Shown: positions 1 through 8,905, counted from the stretch's first letter. The stretch is 64,000 nt of DNA from an uncultured Pelagibacteraceae bacterium (GCA_902602655.1 CACKRM010000002.1:41361-105360), one strand, 5' to 3'. Made by a program: numbers and translations. Notes: generated by a model not told the origin, from the sequence alone.

Positions 1-229
1 CTACTCCAGCTGCTGCTCTTTCTTTATGAAGTTCCTCATCAGCCTTAAAAGCTTTAAGACCATCCATTGTATCAAATCTAATAATGGTAGTGATTTTTGA
101 GTCATTATCTTTTTCTGTTCCAGCATAAAGAAATGTCATACCGTATTTTTTAATCTTTTCTGAATTGCTGTGAACCATCGCTTTCCACTTTGCAAAAGTA
201 GCAATTGGACTTTCTATTTTTACTATCAT
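1..229 (-). CDS. Conserved small protein, DUF3764-like (3' end cut by window edge)
   Basis: This ORF starts with ATG at 229 and runs off the left edge, so only the first 76 residues are visible; the ORF track missed it for that reason. The protein begins MIVKIESPIATF and contains KYGMTFLYAGTEKD followed by a beta-strand-like ITTIIRFDTMDG segment. This resembles small ferredoxin-like dimeric alpha/beta proteins such as DUF3764 or antibiotic-biosynthesis-monooxygenase folds. No catalytic residue can be recognised. It lies upstream of the 126-residue secreted protein on the same strand with a 17-base gap, so the two may be cotranscribed. The family call is tentative and the function unknown. Confidence 0.6.
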   Translation of the reverse strand, partial: MIVKIESPIATFAKWKAMVHSNSEKIKKYGMTFLYAGTEKDNDSKITTIIRFDTMDGLKAFKADEELHKERAAAGV

Positions 230-246
230 GTTTTACTCCTGTTAGT

Positions 247-627
247 TTAATAAATTCCAGATTTTACCAGTTTATCAATTTCCGCTTTAGCTTCAGGTAT
301 TAGTTTATAAATATATTTATCGCAATCACCTGTTTTTTTTTTATCATATGGTTTTCCATAAAGTTCATCTATAGATTTATTTAATTCTTTATTAATAAAA
401 TCTTCTTTGACTCCCTCTTTAATTAAATATGATGTTAAAAATTTCTTGGCAGCAATAGAATAAACGATCTTATCTAATTCTAAAGTACCCTGAGGTATCA
501 TGCTGTTTGCATAATAAAGTCCAGTACATTCTAGAGTGGCTTTTTTATCTTTACCACTCAAGTGTCCGGCAGCTATAGCATTGCTAAAGTATAAAAAAAT
601 AAAAGTAACTAATAAAATTTTTTTCAT
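247..627 (-). CDS. Hypothetical secreted protein, 126 aa
   Basis: The protein opens with a clear Sec signal peptide (MKKILLVTFIFLYFSNAIAA, cleavage probably after AIAA), so the mature part of about 106 residues should be periplasmic. The mature region is charged and helical, with two cysteines (near LECTGLYYA and GDCDKYIY) that could form a disulfide. I recognise no named family. It is preceded by an AT-rich gap of 100 bases that may hold its promoter, and followed closely by the truncated small protein on the same strand. It is a good coding ORF by length, start codon and signal peptide, but its function is unknown. Confidence 0.6.
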   Translation of the reverse strand: MKKILLVTFIFLYFSNAIAAGHLSGKDKKATLECTGLYYANSMIPQGTLELDKIVYSIAAKKFLTSYLIKEGVKEDFINKELNKSIDELYGKPYDKKKTGDCDKYIYKLIPEAKAEIDKLVKSGIY

Positions 628-727
628 AATATCCTTATTTTAAATTAAATTATTTTAATTTACCTATGCTTAATTTTGATTGCAGTTATGCAAATTGTCT
701 ACAACCTAAAGTATAATAAATACTATT

Positions 728-1441
728 CTAATTGCTTTTAAATATGGTGGTTGGGCCTACTTTTTTTAAAATGGAAAAACCTAAGTTATTAAGATGTGTA
801 AGAATTTTTTGATATTCTTTAATTTCAAGGCCATCTACATAATGTGTTTCTATTGCAACTAATTTTGTTTTATATTTTTTGAGATCAATTTGCTTTAAAA
901 CTTCATAATCTAAACCTTCTACATCAATATTAATAAAATCAATTTCTGAGAATGCAGGATTGTCTTTAAGTATATCTTGAATACTTCTTGCTTCAATCTC
1001 ATATGTTTTTAAATCTTTGAAGTAAACTTCTTTTGATTTTTTATAAAAATCTATATCTAAAGTGTTTACTGAACTAAATTCTCCATCATAATAAACTTTA
1101 ACTGTTTTTCCTTTTTCAGAAATAGCAGAACAAATATTAATATCTCTCGATCTTGCTATATTAAAAAGGTCTATCGAAACTTGATTCAAATCAATGTTAA
1201 TTCCTTGCCAGCCTTTTCGATATAATAAGAATGTATTGTTAAATAAAAAAGGATGAAAGCATCCAACATCAATAAACTTTCCAACTTTTGTATCCTTAAA
1301 AAAATCCTGTATTTCAAGATCTTCTCCCCATTGAGAATATCTTTTTTTTTTCAAAAAACCTCTGTGTCTTAAATAAAGATTATAATAAAGATACGTCTTG
1401 TAAGTAGGTTTCCACCTAAAAAAAAATTTTTTTAGTGACAT
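728..1441 (-). CDS. FkbM-family SAM-dependent methyltransferase
   Basis: This 237-residue protein has the FkbM methyltransferase layout: an N-terminal YSQWGEDLEIQDFF segment, the SAM-binding strand FIDVGCFHPF around residues 56-65, an acidic NIDLNQ after strand 2, and the later FINIDVEGLDYEVL motif near residues 168-181 that is typical of the family. FkbM enzymes O-methylate sugars or small molecules, often in surface glycans. It stands 5 bases downstream of the SDR gene that ends the sulfonate operon, on the same strand, but nothing in it suggests a role in sulfonate metabolism. The substrate cannot be inferred. Confidence 0.8.
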   Translation of the reverse strand: MSLKKFFFRWKPTYKTYLYYNLYLRHRGFLKKKRYSQWGEDLEIQDFFKDTKVGKFIDVGCFHPFLFNNTFLLYRKGWQGINIDLNQVSIDLFNIARSRDINICSAISEKGKTVKVYYDGEFSSVNTLDIDFYKKSKEVYFKDLKTYEIEARSIQDILKDNPAFSEIDFINIDVEGLDYEVLKQIDLKKYKTKLVAIETHYVDGLEIKEYQKILTHLNNLGFSILKKVGPTTIFKSN

Positions 1442-1446
1442 TAGTA

Positions 1447-2193
1447 TTAATATGTGGCTCTACCACCGCTTATATCAAAAACAGCTCCAGTAGAAAAAGA
1501 ATTTTCATCACTCGATAACCAGGTAACCATTGATGCAAGCTCATCTAGACCTAGGTATCTATTTCTTGGAACTTTTGACAACATAAAATTTACGTGTTTT
1601 TTTGTCATTTGTTTTAAAATTCTCGTTTTAGCAGTTGTTGGTGTAACTACATTAACGGCTATATTTTTGTGTGCTAATTCTTTTCCGAGAGATTTTGTAA
1701 GACCTATTACTCCAGCTTTAGCAGTGCTATATGCGCTGGCATTTGCATTTCCCTCCTTTCCTGAAATTGAGGAAACGTTCACGATACGTCCATAATTATT
1801 TTTTATCATTTGAGGAATTATTGCTTTACAACAGTAAAAAGTTGAATTTAGATTTATATCTAAAACTTTACTCCATTCAGTATTTGGGTACTCCCAAACT
1901 TTAGCATTTTTTCCAGTTATACCAGCGTTATTGACTAAAATATCGATCTTTTTTTTTTTTATTATTTTTTTCACTGTATTTTTTATCTTAGAAAAATTTG
2001 TGATATCTAGAACTGAAAAAGATAGTCGTTTACTTTGAATTTTTTTTACCGCAAGATTAATAGCTTTTCTATCTATATCCCAAATAATAACTTCTGCCCC
2101 GGACTTTATAAACTTTTCTGTGATAGCTAAACCAAATCCTTGAGCGCCACCTGTAACAATAGCAACTTTACCACTTAAATTATATTTGTTCAT
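1447..2193 (-). CDS. Short-chain dehydrogenase, candidate DHPS dehydrogenase (HpsO/HpsP-like)
   Basis: This is a classical SDR of 248 residues. It has the nucleotide-binding TGGAQGFG motif near residue 15, NNAG around 87-90, and the catalytic Ser-Tyr-Lys set in NVSSISGKEG and ASAYSTAKAG. The C-terminus is SGGRATY. Its start overlaps the 3' end of the HpsN-like gene by 4 bases, so the two are translationally coupled and belong to the TRAP operon. In known DHPS degraders two dehydrogenases (HpsO, HpsP) interconvert the S and R forms of 2,3-dihydroxypropane-1-sulfonate through the ketone. That role here is an inference from position; the sequence alone only supports an NAD(P)-dependent alcohol dehydrogenase. 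Confidence 0.85.
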   Translation of the reverse strand: MNKYNLSGKVAIVTGGAQGFGLAITEKFIKSGAEVIIWDIDRKAINLAVKKIQSKRLSFSVLDITNFSKIKNTVKKIIKKKKIDILVNNAGITGKNAKVWEYPNTEWSKVLDINLNSTFYCCKAIIPQMIKNNYGRIVNVSSISGKEGNANASAYSTAKAGVIGLTKSLGKELAHKNIAVNVVTPTTAKTRILKQMTKKHVNFMLSKVPRNRYLGLDELASMVTWLSSDENSFSTGAVFDISGGRATY

Positions 2194-3479
2194 TTATTTG
2201 AAAAACCGTATTTTCTAAGTCGAATATCTGCTGTTCTTGCATGAGCTTCCATTCCTTCCGCTCTTCCAAGTCTTGCTGCTGTTGCACCTACTACTTTTGT
2301 GGCCTCTTTTGTCATCCTTTGGAAAGTAAGAGTTTTTATAAATTTTCCTACAAATAAACCACCGGTATATCTTCCACCACCTTTTGTAGGTAAAATATGA
2401 TTTGTTCCTGAACATTTGTCACCATAAGCAACCGTTGTTTCTTCTCCTAAAAATAAAGAGCCATAATTTCTTAATCTTTTTAACCACCAGTCTAAATTTT
2501 CAGCATGAACTTCTAAATGTTCTGATGCATATCTATCACTCACTTCTGCCATTTCTTCGTTAGTATCGCATAATATTACTTCTCCATAATCTTTCCATGC
2601 CGCGGTAGCATTGACTTTTGCTAATTCGGGTAATTCATTTATTAATTCAGGAACTCTTTTCATTGTGAAGTCAGCTAAAGTTTTATCTGTAGTAAATAAC
2701 CAGCCTGGAGAATTATAACCGTGTTCTAATTGACCGACAAGATCTACTGCAACTATTTCTTTATCTGCGGATTTATCTGCAATGATAGCTATTTCAGTTG
2801 GACCTGCAAATTGGTCAATGCCTACTTTTCCATAAACAATTCTCTTAGCTTCAGCCACATATTGATTGCCAGCTCCAACCAAAAAATCAACTGGTGGATT
2901 ATTGAAACATCCGTGTGTCATTGAACCTATGGCAGCTACACCACCTAAATTCATTATTACATCAGCGCCACAATGATTAGCAGCAAAAATAATTCCAGGA
3001 TTAGCTCCATCCTTATCTTTTGGTGGACTTGCGCAAATAATTGTTTTAACCCCTGCTACTTTTGCTGGAGTAATTGCCATAACAGCTGATGATATATGAG
3101 CGTAACGCCCTCCAGGAATATAACATCCTGCTGTATCAACTGGGATCAGTCTTTGTCCAGCAAATAATCCTTTTGACAATTCAACCTCAAAATCATTATT
3201 CATGCTTTTTAATTGATGTTCGGCAAATTTTCTAATTCTATCGTGTGCAAACTTTACATCATCTTTAGTTTTTTGATCAACTTTCTTAATCGCCTCCTCA
3301 ATTTTGTCCTTGGAAACAATTACTTCTCCATCATATTTATCAAATTTTTTATTTAATTCTTTTAACGCTTCTTCTTTTCTTTTTGCTATATCGTTAAGAA
3401 TATCCTGCACTGCTGCTTGAGTTTTGTGATCGTCCGTTTCAGGAGTTTTAGCTGCTTTTTTTATATATTTAACTGCCAT
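2190..3479 (-). CDS. hpsN: Histidinol-dehydrogenase-family enzyme, probable sulfopropanediol 3-dehydrogenase
   Basis: This 429-residue protein belongs to the histidinol dehydrogenase family. The metal ligands and catalytic residues of HisD are recognisable: Q250 and H253 in GQLEHG, the E320-H321 pair in SEHLE, D354 in GDKCSGTNHILPT and H413 in EGMEAHAR. It looks closer to HpsN than to biosynthetic HisD. HpsN oxidises (R)-2,3-dihydroxypropane-1-sulfonate in two NAD-dependent steps to (R)-sulfolactate. Context supports this: it is coupled to a TRAP transporter and an SDR, and suyAB (sulfolactate sulfo-lyase) and xsc lie within 12 kb. No other his gene is nearby. Another polyol or amino alcohol substrate is the main alternative. 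Confidence 0.75.
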   Translation of the reverse strand: MAVKYIKKAAKTPETDDHKTQAAVQDILNDIAKRKEEALKELNKKFDKYDGEVIVSKDKIEEAIKKVDQKTKDDVKFAHDRIRKFAEHQLKSMNNDFEVELSKGLFAGQRLIPVDTAGCYIPGGRYAHISSAVMAITPAKVAGVKTIICASPPKDKDGANPGIIFAANHCGADVIMNLGGVAAIGSMTHGCFNNPPVDFLVGAGNQYVAEAKRIVYGKVGIDQFAGPTEIAIIADKSADKEIVAVDLVGQLEHGYNSPGWLFTTDKTLADFTMKRVPELINELPELAKVNATAAWKDYGEVILCDTNEEMAEVSDRYASEHLEVHAENLDWWLKRLRNYGSLFLGEETTVAYGDKCSGTNHILPTKGGGRYTGGLFVGKFIKTLTFQRMTKEATKVVGATAARLGRAEGMEAHARTADIRLRKYGFSNK

Positions 3480-4803
3480 AAAGTAATGTTGGTAGCCACA
3501 ATGCTATTTGTGGAAATAATACTATTAATACTAATCCAATAATTTGCAAGACCATAAATTGCATCATTCCGTAATAAATATCTTTTAAATCCCACTCTGG
3601 CACTACTCCTTTTAAAAAATATGCAGAAAGGGCGACAGGTGGAGAAAGCCAGGCGGTTTGAAGATTAACAGCAACTAATATAGCAAACCAAGTTAAATTA
3701 AAACCCAATGCCTCTACCAAAGGTAAAATAATCGGGATGATAATCATTACTATTGGGACCCATTCTAAAGGCCAGCCTAATAAAAATATCATAACCATTA
3801 TCATTGCTAAGATAAGATATTTATTCATTTCTAATCCAAGTAGGAATTCAGTTAACAATGTTGGTGTCCCTAATCTTGCAAAAACTGCTCCAAAAAAATT
3901 TGAGGCTGCAACTAAAACCATTATTAGTGCTGTGATCTCTAAAGTTTTAACTAATGCCTCTTGTAATTTTGGTAGTGTCAACTTTTTATATGCAAGAGAT
4001 AAAAGTAGTGCGCCCATAGCTCCGCATCCCGCTGCTTCTGTTGGGGTAGCAAATCCAAATAAAATACTTCCAAGTGCTGCGAAAACTAGGGCTGCCGGCG
4101 GTACTAGTCCTAGAAAAAATTCAATCCACACTTTTGACATACTAGTAGCATGCATGTCTTTTGGTAAAGGAGGACCTAGTTTTGGATCCATCATACATCT
4201 TATTGTTGTGTAAGCTGCGTATAAAGTTGCAAGAAGAATTCCTGGAAAAATTGCTGCTGCGAATAAATCTATCACAGGGATTTCCATTATTGGTCCCATC
4301 ACTACAAGCATAATGCTTGGTGGTATTAAAATACCGAGAGTCCCTCCTGCAGTAATTGTTCCTGCTGCTAGTCTTACGTTATATCCTGATCTGTTCATTG
4401 ATTTTGCAGCCATTATTCCTAAAATTGTTACAGAGGCTCCAACAATTCCTGTCGCTGCTGCAAATATCACTGAAACAAATAAAACTGCATAATAAAGTGA
4501 TCCTCTAACTCTGGCTAACATTAATTGAAATGCAGAAAATAATCTCTCCATCAAACCAGCTTGTTCCATCATAATTCCCATAAATACAAAGAGTGGAACG
4601 GCTGCGAGAGTTTGTTCGGTCATTACCATCGAAAACTGCAGTGTCATTAAATAAAAGACCAGTTTGCCAAATCCTAAATAACCAAAGACAAAGCCCAAAA
4701 ATATTAGTGTAAAAGATATCGGAAAACCCACGAATATTGCAAAAAGCATTACCCCAACTAAAATAAAACCTAATATGGCTGGATCAATTAATTCAGCGAT
4801 CAT
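3469..4803 (-). CDS. dctM: TRAP transporter large permease (DctM), candidate sulfonate uptake
   Basis: This is the DctM/M subunit of a TRAP transporter, the roughly 12-helix membrane protein that carries substrate with sodium coupling. Hydrophobic segments run along nearly the whole protein, with typical motifs such as GFILVGVMLFAIFVGFPISF, TLAAVPLFVFMG and GGTLGILIPPSIMLVV. The ORF track starts at 4821, but ATG at 4803 gives the family-typical start MIAELIDP and makes a 4-base ATGA overlap with dctQ, so I chose that start (444 aa). Its end overlaps the HpsN-like gene by 11 bases. With DctQ and DctP it forms one operon with the dehydrogenases, which suggests a sulfonate such as DHPS or isethionate as substrate. 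Confidence 0.9.
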   Translation of the reverse strand: MIAELIDPAILGFILVGVMLFAIFVGFPISFTLIFLGFVFGYLGFGKLVFYLMTLQFSMVMTEQTLAAVPLFVFMGIMMEQAGLMERLFSAFQLMLARVRGSLYYAVLFVSVIFAAATGIVGASVTILGIMAAKSMNRSGYNVRLAAGTITAGGTLGILIPPSIMLVVMGPIMEIPVIDLFAAAIFPGILLATLYAAYTTIRCMMDPKLGPPLPKDMHATSMSKVWIEFFLGLVPPAALVFAALGSILFGFATPTEAAGCGAMGALLLSLAYKKLTLPKLQEALVKTLEITALIMVLVAASNFFGAVFARLGTPTLLTEFLLGLEMNKYLILAMIMVMIFLLGWPLEWVPIVMIIIPIILPLVEALGFNLTWFAILVAVNLQTAWLSPPVALSAYFLKGVVPEWDLKDIYYGMMQFMVLQIIGLVLIVLFPQIALWLPTLLYGS

Positions 4804-5414
4804 TTTTTTTCTCCAGGCCACTCACCTTTTTTTGATGCCCAATAACTTTTTAATAATTCTGAGATGCCTTGTATTAGAAGAAAAACTATTCCAATTAATA
4901 AACAAGTTTTAATTGGCCACATATATGGCATCCAAGTTGTATCCATTCCTCTCTCTCCTCGAGATATAGACTCCCCTACATAACCGATAGTCATATAAAG
5001 AAATACTAATAATCCAGGAAAATAAAATATGATATATAGCCAGAAATCTATTAACCCTTGGTTTTTAACTTTAAAATTTCTATATAAAAAATCTGCTCTT
5101 ATATGTACTCCTCTTGAAAGCGCGTAACCTGCGCCTAGCATAAATAATGCTCCGTATAAAAATCTACTTATATCGTAAGCCCATATTGTGGGTGCTAGAA
5201 ACAATTTTCTCATTATGACTTCATAAGTCATTGCCAAAATTAAAGGCATTAATATCCAACAAACTACATTTCCAACTATTTTACTAAATCTATCAATCGA
5301 TACGATAGTTTTTGACATCCAAGAAGGCATATCAGGAGGCATTTTGCTTACGCCACCACGTCTTTCGGCTATCATTTCGTCTGAAATATCAAGTTTTGAT
5401 GATTTGTTAGTCAT
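4800..5414 (-). CDS. dctQ: TRAP transporter small permease (DctQ)
   Basis: This 204-residue protein is a DctQ small permease with four predicted membrane helices after a polar N-terminal tail of about 45 residues, which is longer than in many DctQ proteins. Recognisable features are the IMRKLFLAPTIWAYDISRFLYGA region and the SRGVHIRADFLYR segment after helix 2. It partners with DctM in the inner membrane and helps dock the periplasmic binding protein. It overlaps dctM by 4 bases. Upstream, a strong hairpin separates it from the binding-protein gene, so its expression is probably lower than that of dctP. Confidence 0.88.
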   Translation of the reverse strand: MTNKSSKLDISDEMIAERRGGVSKMPPDMPSWMSKTIVSIDRFSKIVGNVVCWILMPLILAMTYEVIMRKLFLAPTIWAYDISRFLYGALFMLGAGYALSRGVHIRADFLYRNFKVKNQGLIDFWLYIIFYFPGLLVFLYMTIGYVGESISRGERGMDTTWMPYMWPIKTCLLIGIVFLLIQGISELLKSYWASKKGEWPGEKK

Positions 5415-5432
5415 AATTTAATTTTAAAAAAC

Positions 5433-5459
5433 TAGAGCGGACTTAAAAAGTCCGCTCTA
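5433..5459 (-). terminator. Intercistronic hairpin between dctP and dctQ
   Basis: A perfect 12-bp stem (TAGAGCGGACTT with AAGTCCGCTCTA) and a 3-base loop lie between the binding-protein gene and dctQ. On the minus strand it is followed by an AT-rich stretch rather than a long T run, so it could be a partial terminator or a 3'-end stabiliser for dctP mRNA. Its position fits differential expression of binding protein over permease. Confidence 0.75.
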
Positions 5460-5480
5460 TTTATTTTATAGTTTATTTTA

Positions 5481-6575
5481 TTACTTTAATGTCGCTGCGT
5501 GAGCCATACCTAGCTTAGCATTTGACATTTGAGCACCTGCCCAGAAAGGAACAGCTATATCAGCAAACTCTTTCATAGAGTCATAAACTTCTGCAAAAAA
5601 TTTGTTATCTTTAGCATTTTTATTCAAAGTTTTCTTTGCTGCTGCCATATATTCCTTAAAGTAGTCTGTTGGAGTATCTTCAAGAATTACTCCGTGCTTA
5701 GTAGTTAATTCTCTTAAAGCTTTTCCATTTTCATAGATTCTATAGCTTAGAGATTTAGCCAATGAAGCGTTAGCAGCTACTTCAAGAGATTTTTTCTCAT
5801 GAGCAGTCATTTTATTATAAGTTTTTCCAGTAATATAAAAATCAGCATTTACCACTACTTGGTGTAAACCTTGTAGATAGTAGTGTTTTAATACCTTCTG
5901 AAAACCAAATGTTAAATCAGGTTTAGGGCAACACCACTCTGCTGCATCGATTGTACCTGCTTGTAGAGCTGGCAGAATATCTCCACCACCCATCGCTACA
6001 GATGCAATACCGATATCTTTATATGTTTGACCAGGTATTCCTGGAGGTGTTCTGAATTTATATTTTCTAAAGTCAGCCATGTTTTTAATTGGTTTTGGAA
6101 ACCATCCTAAAGCTTCTGGTCCAACTGGTTGAAGCATAAATCCTTTAATGTCTCTTCCCATTTCTTTCCAAAGACGGTCGTATAACTCTTTACCACCACC
6201 GTATTGAAACCAAGATAAGAAGGCTAGGTTATCTATACCTACTCCGCCGCCTGCTACTGGAGATCCAAATAACATGGCCGCAGGATGATCGCCTGACCAG
6301 TAGTGTGTCCAAGCAAATCCACAGTCAATTAATCCTTTGTCAACTGCGTCTAACGTTTCTTTTACTCCTACAACAGCTCCCGCTGGTAAAATTTCAAATT
6401 TTAATGAACCATCAGTAAGCGCTGTTACAGTGTCAGTAAAGTCCTTTAACATTTTAACTTCATCAGCTTTAGTGTTAAGAACGGTCTGACATTTTAATGT
6501 TTTAGCATTTGCAGTACCCATTGAAAATCCAACAAATACAGCCAAACTCAAAACAACAGTTAATAATTTTTTCAT
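5481..6575 (-). CDS. dctP: TRAP periplasmic binding protein (DctP), candidate sulfonate-binding
   Basis: This 364-residue protein is a TRAP solute-binding protein of the longer COG4663 type. It has a signal peptide (MKKLLTVVLSLAVFVGFSMG, cleavage near TANA), a conserved KFRTPPGIPG segment around residue 175 that normally holds the arginine binding an acidic substrate group, and GDILPALQAGTIDAAEW, the usual interface helix region. A WCCPKP motif follows. It captures an anion in the periplasm and hands it to DctQM. The operon partners point to a sulfonate such as DHPS or isethionate, as for the hpsKLM and iseKLM TRAP systems, but substrate cannot be read from the sequence alone; 2-oxo acids are an alternative. 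Confidence 0.88.
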   Translation of the reverse strand: MKKLLTVVLSLAVFVGFSMGTANAKTLKCQTVLNTKADEVKMLKDFTDTVTALTDGSLKFEILPAGAVVGVKETLDAVDKGLIDCGFAWTHYWSGDHPAAMLFGSPVAGGGVGIDNLAFLSWFQYGGGKELYDRLWKEMGRDIKGFMLQPVGPEALGWFPKPIKNMADFRKYKFRTPPGIPGQTYKDIGIASVAMGGGDILPALQAGTIDAAEWCCPKPDLTFGFQKVLKHYYLQGLHQVVVNADFYITGKTYNKMTAHEKKSLEVAANASLAKSLSYRIYENGKALRELTTKHGVILEDTPTDYFKEYMAAAKKTLNKNAKDNKFFAEVYDSMKEFADIAVPFWAGAQMSNAKLGMAHAATLK

Positions 6576-6712
6576 TATTCCCCCGTTTTATTATTGATAA
6601 AAAATAATTAAACCTCTTTAGAAAATCAGAGTCAAATAATAGTATTAAAACTATAGGTTGAATTTCAAGCATTGGCAATTAAGTGTTTTAGACCTATAAG
6701 GTATATTTATCT
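6576..6712. promoter_or_regulatory. Divergent promoter region between dctP and GMC oxidoreductase
   Basis: This 137-base AT-rich gap separates the minus-strand TRAP operon from the plus-strand GMC oxidoreductase operon and must hold both promoters. I cannot identify a convincing operator or a single clear -35/-10 pair. The divergent layout would allow one regulator to control both halves of the sulfonate island. Confidence 0.5.
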
Positions 6713-8320
6713 ATGGAAGATTTTGATTACATAATAATTGGAGCTGGTTCTGCAGGATGTGTTTTATCGAATAGGTTAACAGCTAATAAAAAAAACAAGG
6801 TTCTTTTATTAGAAGCCGGAGGTAAAGATACTTATCCGTGGATTCATATTCCAGTTGGTTATTATAAGACTATGCATAATCCAAAAGTTGATTGGTGTTT
6901 CCGAACTGAAAAAGACGAAACTATGAATAACAGATCTATTCCTTATCCTAGAGGAAAAACTCTCGGAGGAAGCTCTTCTATTAATGGATTGCTTTGGATC
7001 AGGGGCCAAAGTAATGATTATGATAACTGGAGACAACAAGGAAATTCTGGATGGGGATGGGATGATGTGCTTCCTTACTTTTTAAAATCAGAAAATAATG
7101 AATTGGGGAAAAGTGAATTTCATAATGATAAAGGGCCAATTACTGTAACTAATAAAAAAATTAATTTAAAAATGTTAGAAGAATTTTTAAATGCTGCTGA
7201 AGAGTTTGGCATTCCAAAAACTAAAGATTTTAACACTGGTGACAATTTTGGAATTGGATACTTTCAATTTACTACAAGTCGTCAAAGTTTTTTAAAGTTA
7301 CGATGCAGCGCAGCAAAAGGATATTTGAATCCTATTAAAAAAAGATCAAATCTAAAAATTACTGTAAATGTTCATGTACAAAGAATAAATTTTGAAGGAA
7401 AAAAAGCTGTTAGTGTTAGTTTTTATATTAATGGAGAATTAAAAACTGTTAAAGCAAATAAAGAAATTTTGCTTTCAGCTGGATCGGTTGGTTCACCTCA
7501 TATTTTGCAAGTGTCTGGCATTGGTGATGAAAAAAAATTAAAAAAACATGGAATTAACGTCGTTCATGAATTGAAGGGTGTTGGAAAAAATTTACAAGAC
7601 CATTTAATGTTTAGACCTGTCTACAAAGTTAAAAATTTAAAATCTCTGAATGGTAAGATTAATAGTCTGTTTGGAAATTTTTTAATAGGTTTAGAATATA
7701 TTTTCAATCAAAGCGGACCTATGACGATGGGAGCAAGTCAAGTTTGTGGTTTTCTAAAAAGTGATTCTTCAAGAGCAACTCCAAATTTACAATTCCACGT
7801 TCAACCTATTAGTACAGACATATTAGGTGCCACTAAAATGCATGACTTTGATGGTATTACTCCTACTATTGCAAATATAAGGCCTACAAGTAGAGGAGAA
7901 ATAAATATCATAAGTAAGGATACAAGAGATAATCCAAAAATTAAAATGAACTACTTGTCTACACAAGAAGATAGAGATGTTGCAGCGAAAGGTTTGAAAA
8001 TTGTCAGAAAAATAATGTTAGAAACAGAGGCTTTTAAAAAATATCAACCTGAAGAGTATAGGCCTGGAATACACATTACAGATAATGAAGAGTTAGTTAA
8101 GGCTGGAAGTGAACATACTCAAACAATCTTTCATCCAGTTGGAACATGTAAAATGGGTAGTGGAGACGAATCAGTAGTTGATGAAAAATTAAAGGTTAGA
8201 GGATTAAAAAATTTAAGAGTTGTTGATGCTTCAATTATGCCAAATATTACTTCTGGCAACACTAACGCACCAACTATAATGATTGCTGAAAAGGCATCAG
8301 ACATGATACTGAGTGAATAG
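6713..8320 (+). CDS. GMC-family FAD oxidoreductase (choline-dehydrogenase-like; candidate isethionate dehydrogenase)
   Basis: This 535-residue flavoprotein has the N-terminal FAD-binding IIIGAGSAGCVLSNRL motif, the GMC signature GKTLGGSSSINGLLWIRG around residues 82-100, the second signature LSAGSVGSPHILQVSGIG, and a C-terminal HPVGTCKMG with the active-site histidine and NTNAPTIMIAEKASDMI. GMC enzymes oxidise primary alcohols to aldehydes. Annotation pipelines would call it choline dehydrogenase (BetA), but no betaine-aldehyde dehydrogenase lies beside it. IseJ, the isethionate dehydrogenase that makes sulfoacetaldehyde, is as far as I recall also a GMC-type flavoprotein, and xsc, which consumes sulfoacetaldehyde, lies about 3 kb away. 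That makes IseJ a plausible but unproven role. Confidence 0.85.
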   Translation: MEDFDYIIIGAGSAGCVLSNRLTANKKNKVLLLEAGGKDTYPWIHIPVGYYKTMHNPKVDWCFRTEKDETMNNRSIPYPRGKTLGGSSSINGLLWIRGQSNDYDNWRQQGNSGWGWDDVLPYFLKSENNELGKSEFHNDKGPITVTNKKINLKMLEEFLNAAEEFGIPKTKDFNTGDNFGIGYFQFTTSRQSFLKLRCSAAKGYLNPIKKRSNLKITVNVHVQRINFEGKKAVSVSFYINGELKTVKANKEILLSAGSVGSPHILQVSGIGDEKKLKKHGINVVHELKGVGKNLQDHLMFRPVYKVKNLKSLNGKINSLFGNFLIGLEYIFNQSGPMTMGASQVCGFLKSDSSRATPNLQFHVQPISTDILGATKMHDFDGITPTIANIRPTSRGEINIISKDTRDNPKIKMNYLSTQEDRDVAAKGLKIVRKIMLETEAFKKYQPEEYRPGIHITDNEELVKAGSEHTQTIFHPVGTCKMGSGDESVVDEKLKVRGLKNLRVVDASIMPNITSGNTNAPTIMIAEKASDMILSE

Positions 8321-8322
8321 AC

Positions 8323-8898
8323 ATGTCAGAACAAATAATAATATTTTCACAAATTGTTTTTATTGATCTTGTTTTAGCAGGTGACAATGCAATCATTATT
8401 GGAATGGTTGCCTCAAAATTTCCTCCTGCACAAAGAAAAAAAGTAATTTTTTGGGGTATAGGTGGAGCTGTAGTTTTAAGAATAATTTTGACTTTGTTAA
8501 CAGCTTATCTGCTTCAAATTACAGGATTAAGATTAATCGGGGGAATTCTTTTACTCTACATAGTTTACAAACTTTATGTGGATGTCATTAAAAATGCAGA
8601 TACCAGCAATAAGGATATTAAAGTGGATAACTCAAGTTTATTAAAAGCTATTTGGACAGTTTTACTTGCAGATTTTACAATGAGTTTAGATAATGTTTTA
8701 GGTGTAGCTGGTGCAGCAGGACATCATTATCATTTATTAATTTTTGGACTAGTTTTATCAATAATTTTGATGGCAGTTGCAGCTAATTTGATATCAAATT
8801 GGATTAAAAAATATAAGTGGATTGCCTGGGTTGGTTTATTAGCTATATTAATAGTGGCAATTGATTTAATTTATACTGATATAAAATTAATTATTTAA
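8323..8898 (+). CDS. TerC-family integral membrane protein (YjbE-like)
   Basis: This 191-residue protein has about six membrane helices and the paired acidic motifs of the TerC family: DLVLAGDNAIIIG near residues 15-27 and DFTMSLDNVLGVAG near 116-129. TerC proteins are linked to manganese or other metal-ion export and to metal loading of exported enzymes. It starts 2 bases after the GMC stop codon and is followed 7 bases later by an SDR, so it is in the same operon. A second TerC copy lies at 57213. Its role in a sulfonate operon is unclear; anion or metal balance during sulfite production is only a guess. Confidence 0.85.
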   Translation: MSEQIIIFSQIVFIDLVLAGDNAIIIGMVASKFPPAQRKKVIFWGIGGAVVLRIILTLLTAYLLQITGLRLIGGILLLYIVYKLYVDVIKNADTSNKDIKVDNSSLLKAIWTVLLADFTMSLDNVLGVAGAAGHHYHLLIFGLVLSIILMAVAANLISNWIKKYKWIAWVGLLAILIVAIDLIYTDIKLII

Positions 8899-8905
8899 AT
8901 ATAAA

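Noticed and set aside
1454-1795. 113-aa plus-strand ORF in the track
   Set aside because: It lies opposite to the SDR at 1447-2193, whose motifs are clear; the translated product has no recognisable features and no good start signal.
2190-3479. Biosynthetic histidinol dehydrogenase (hisD)
   Set aside because: Catalytic residues are HisD-like, but the operon has a TRAP transporter and sulfonate enzymes and no his genes, and the sequence looks HpsN-like.
3737-4213. 158-aa plus-strand ORF
   Set aside because: It is the antisense shadow of dctM; composition is what is expected from reverse reading of hydrophobic codons.
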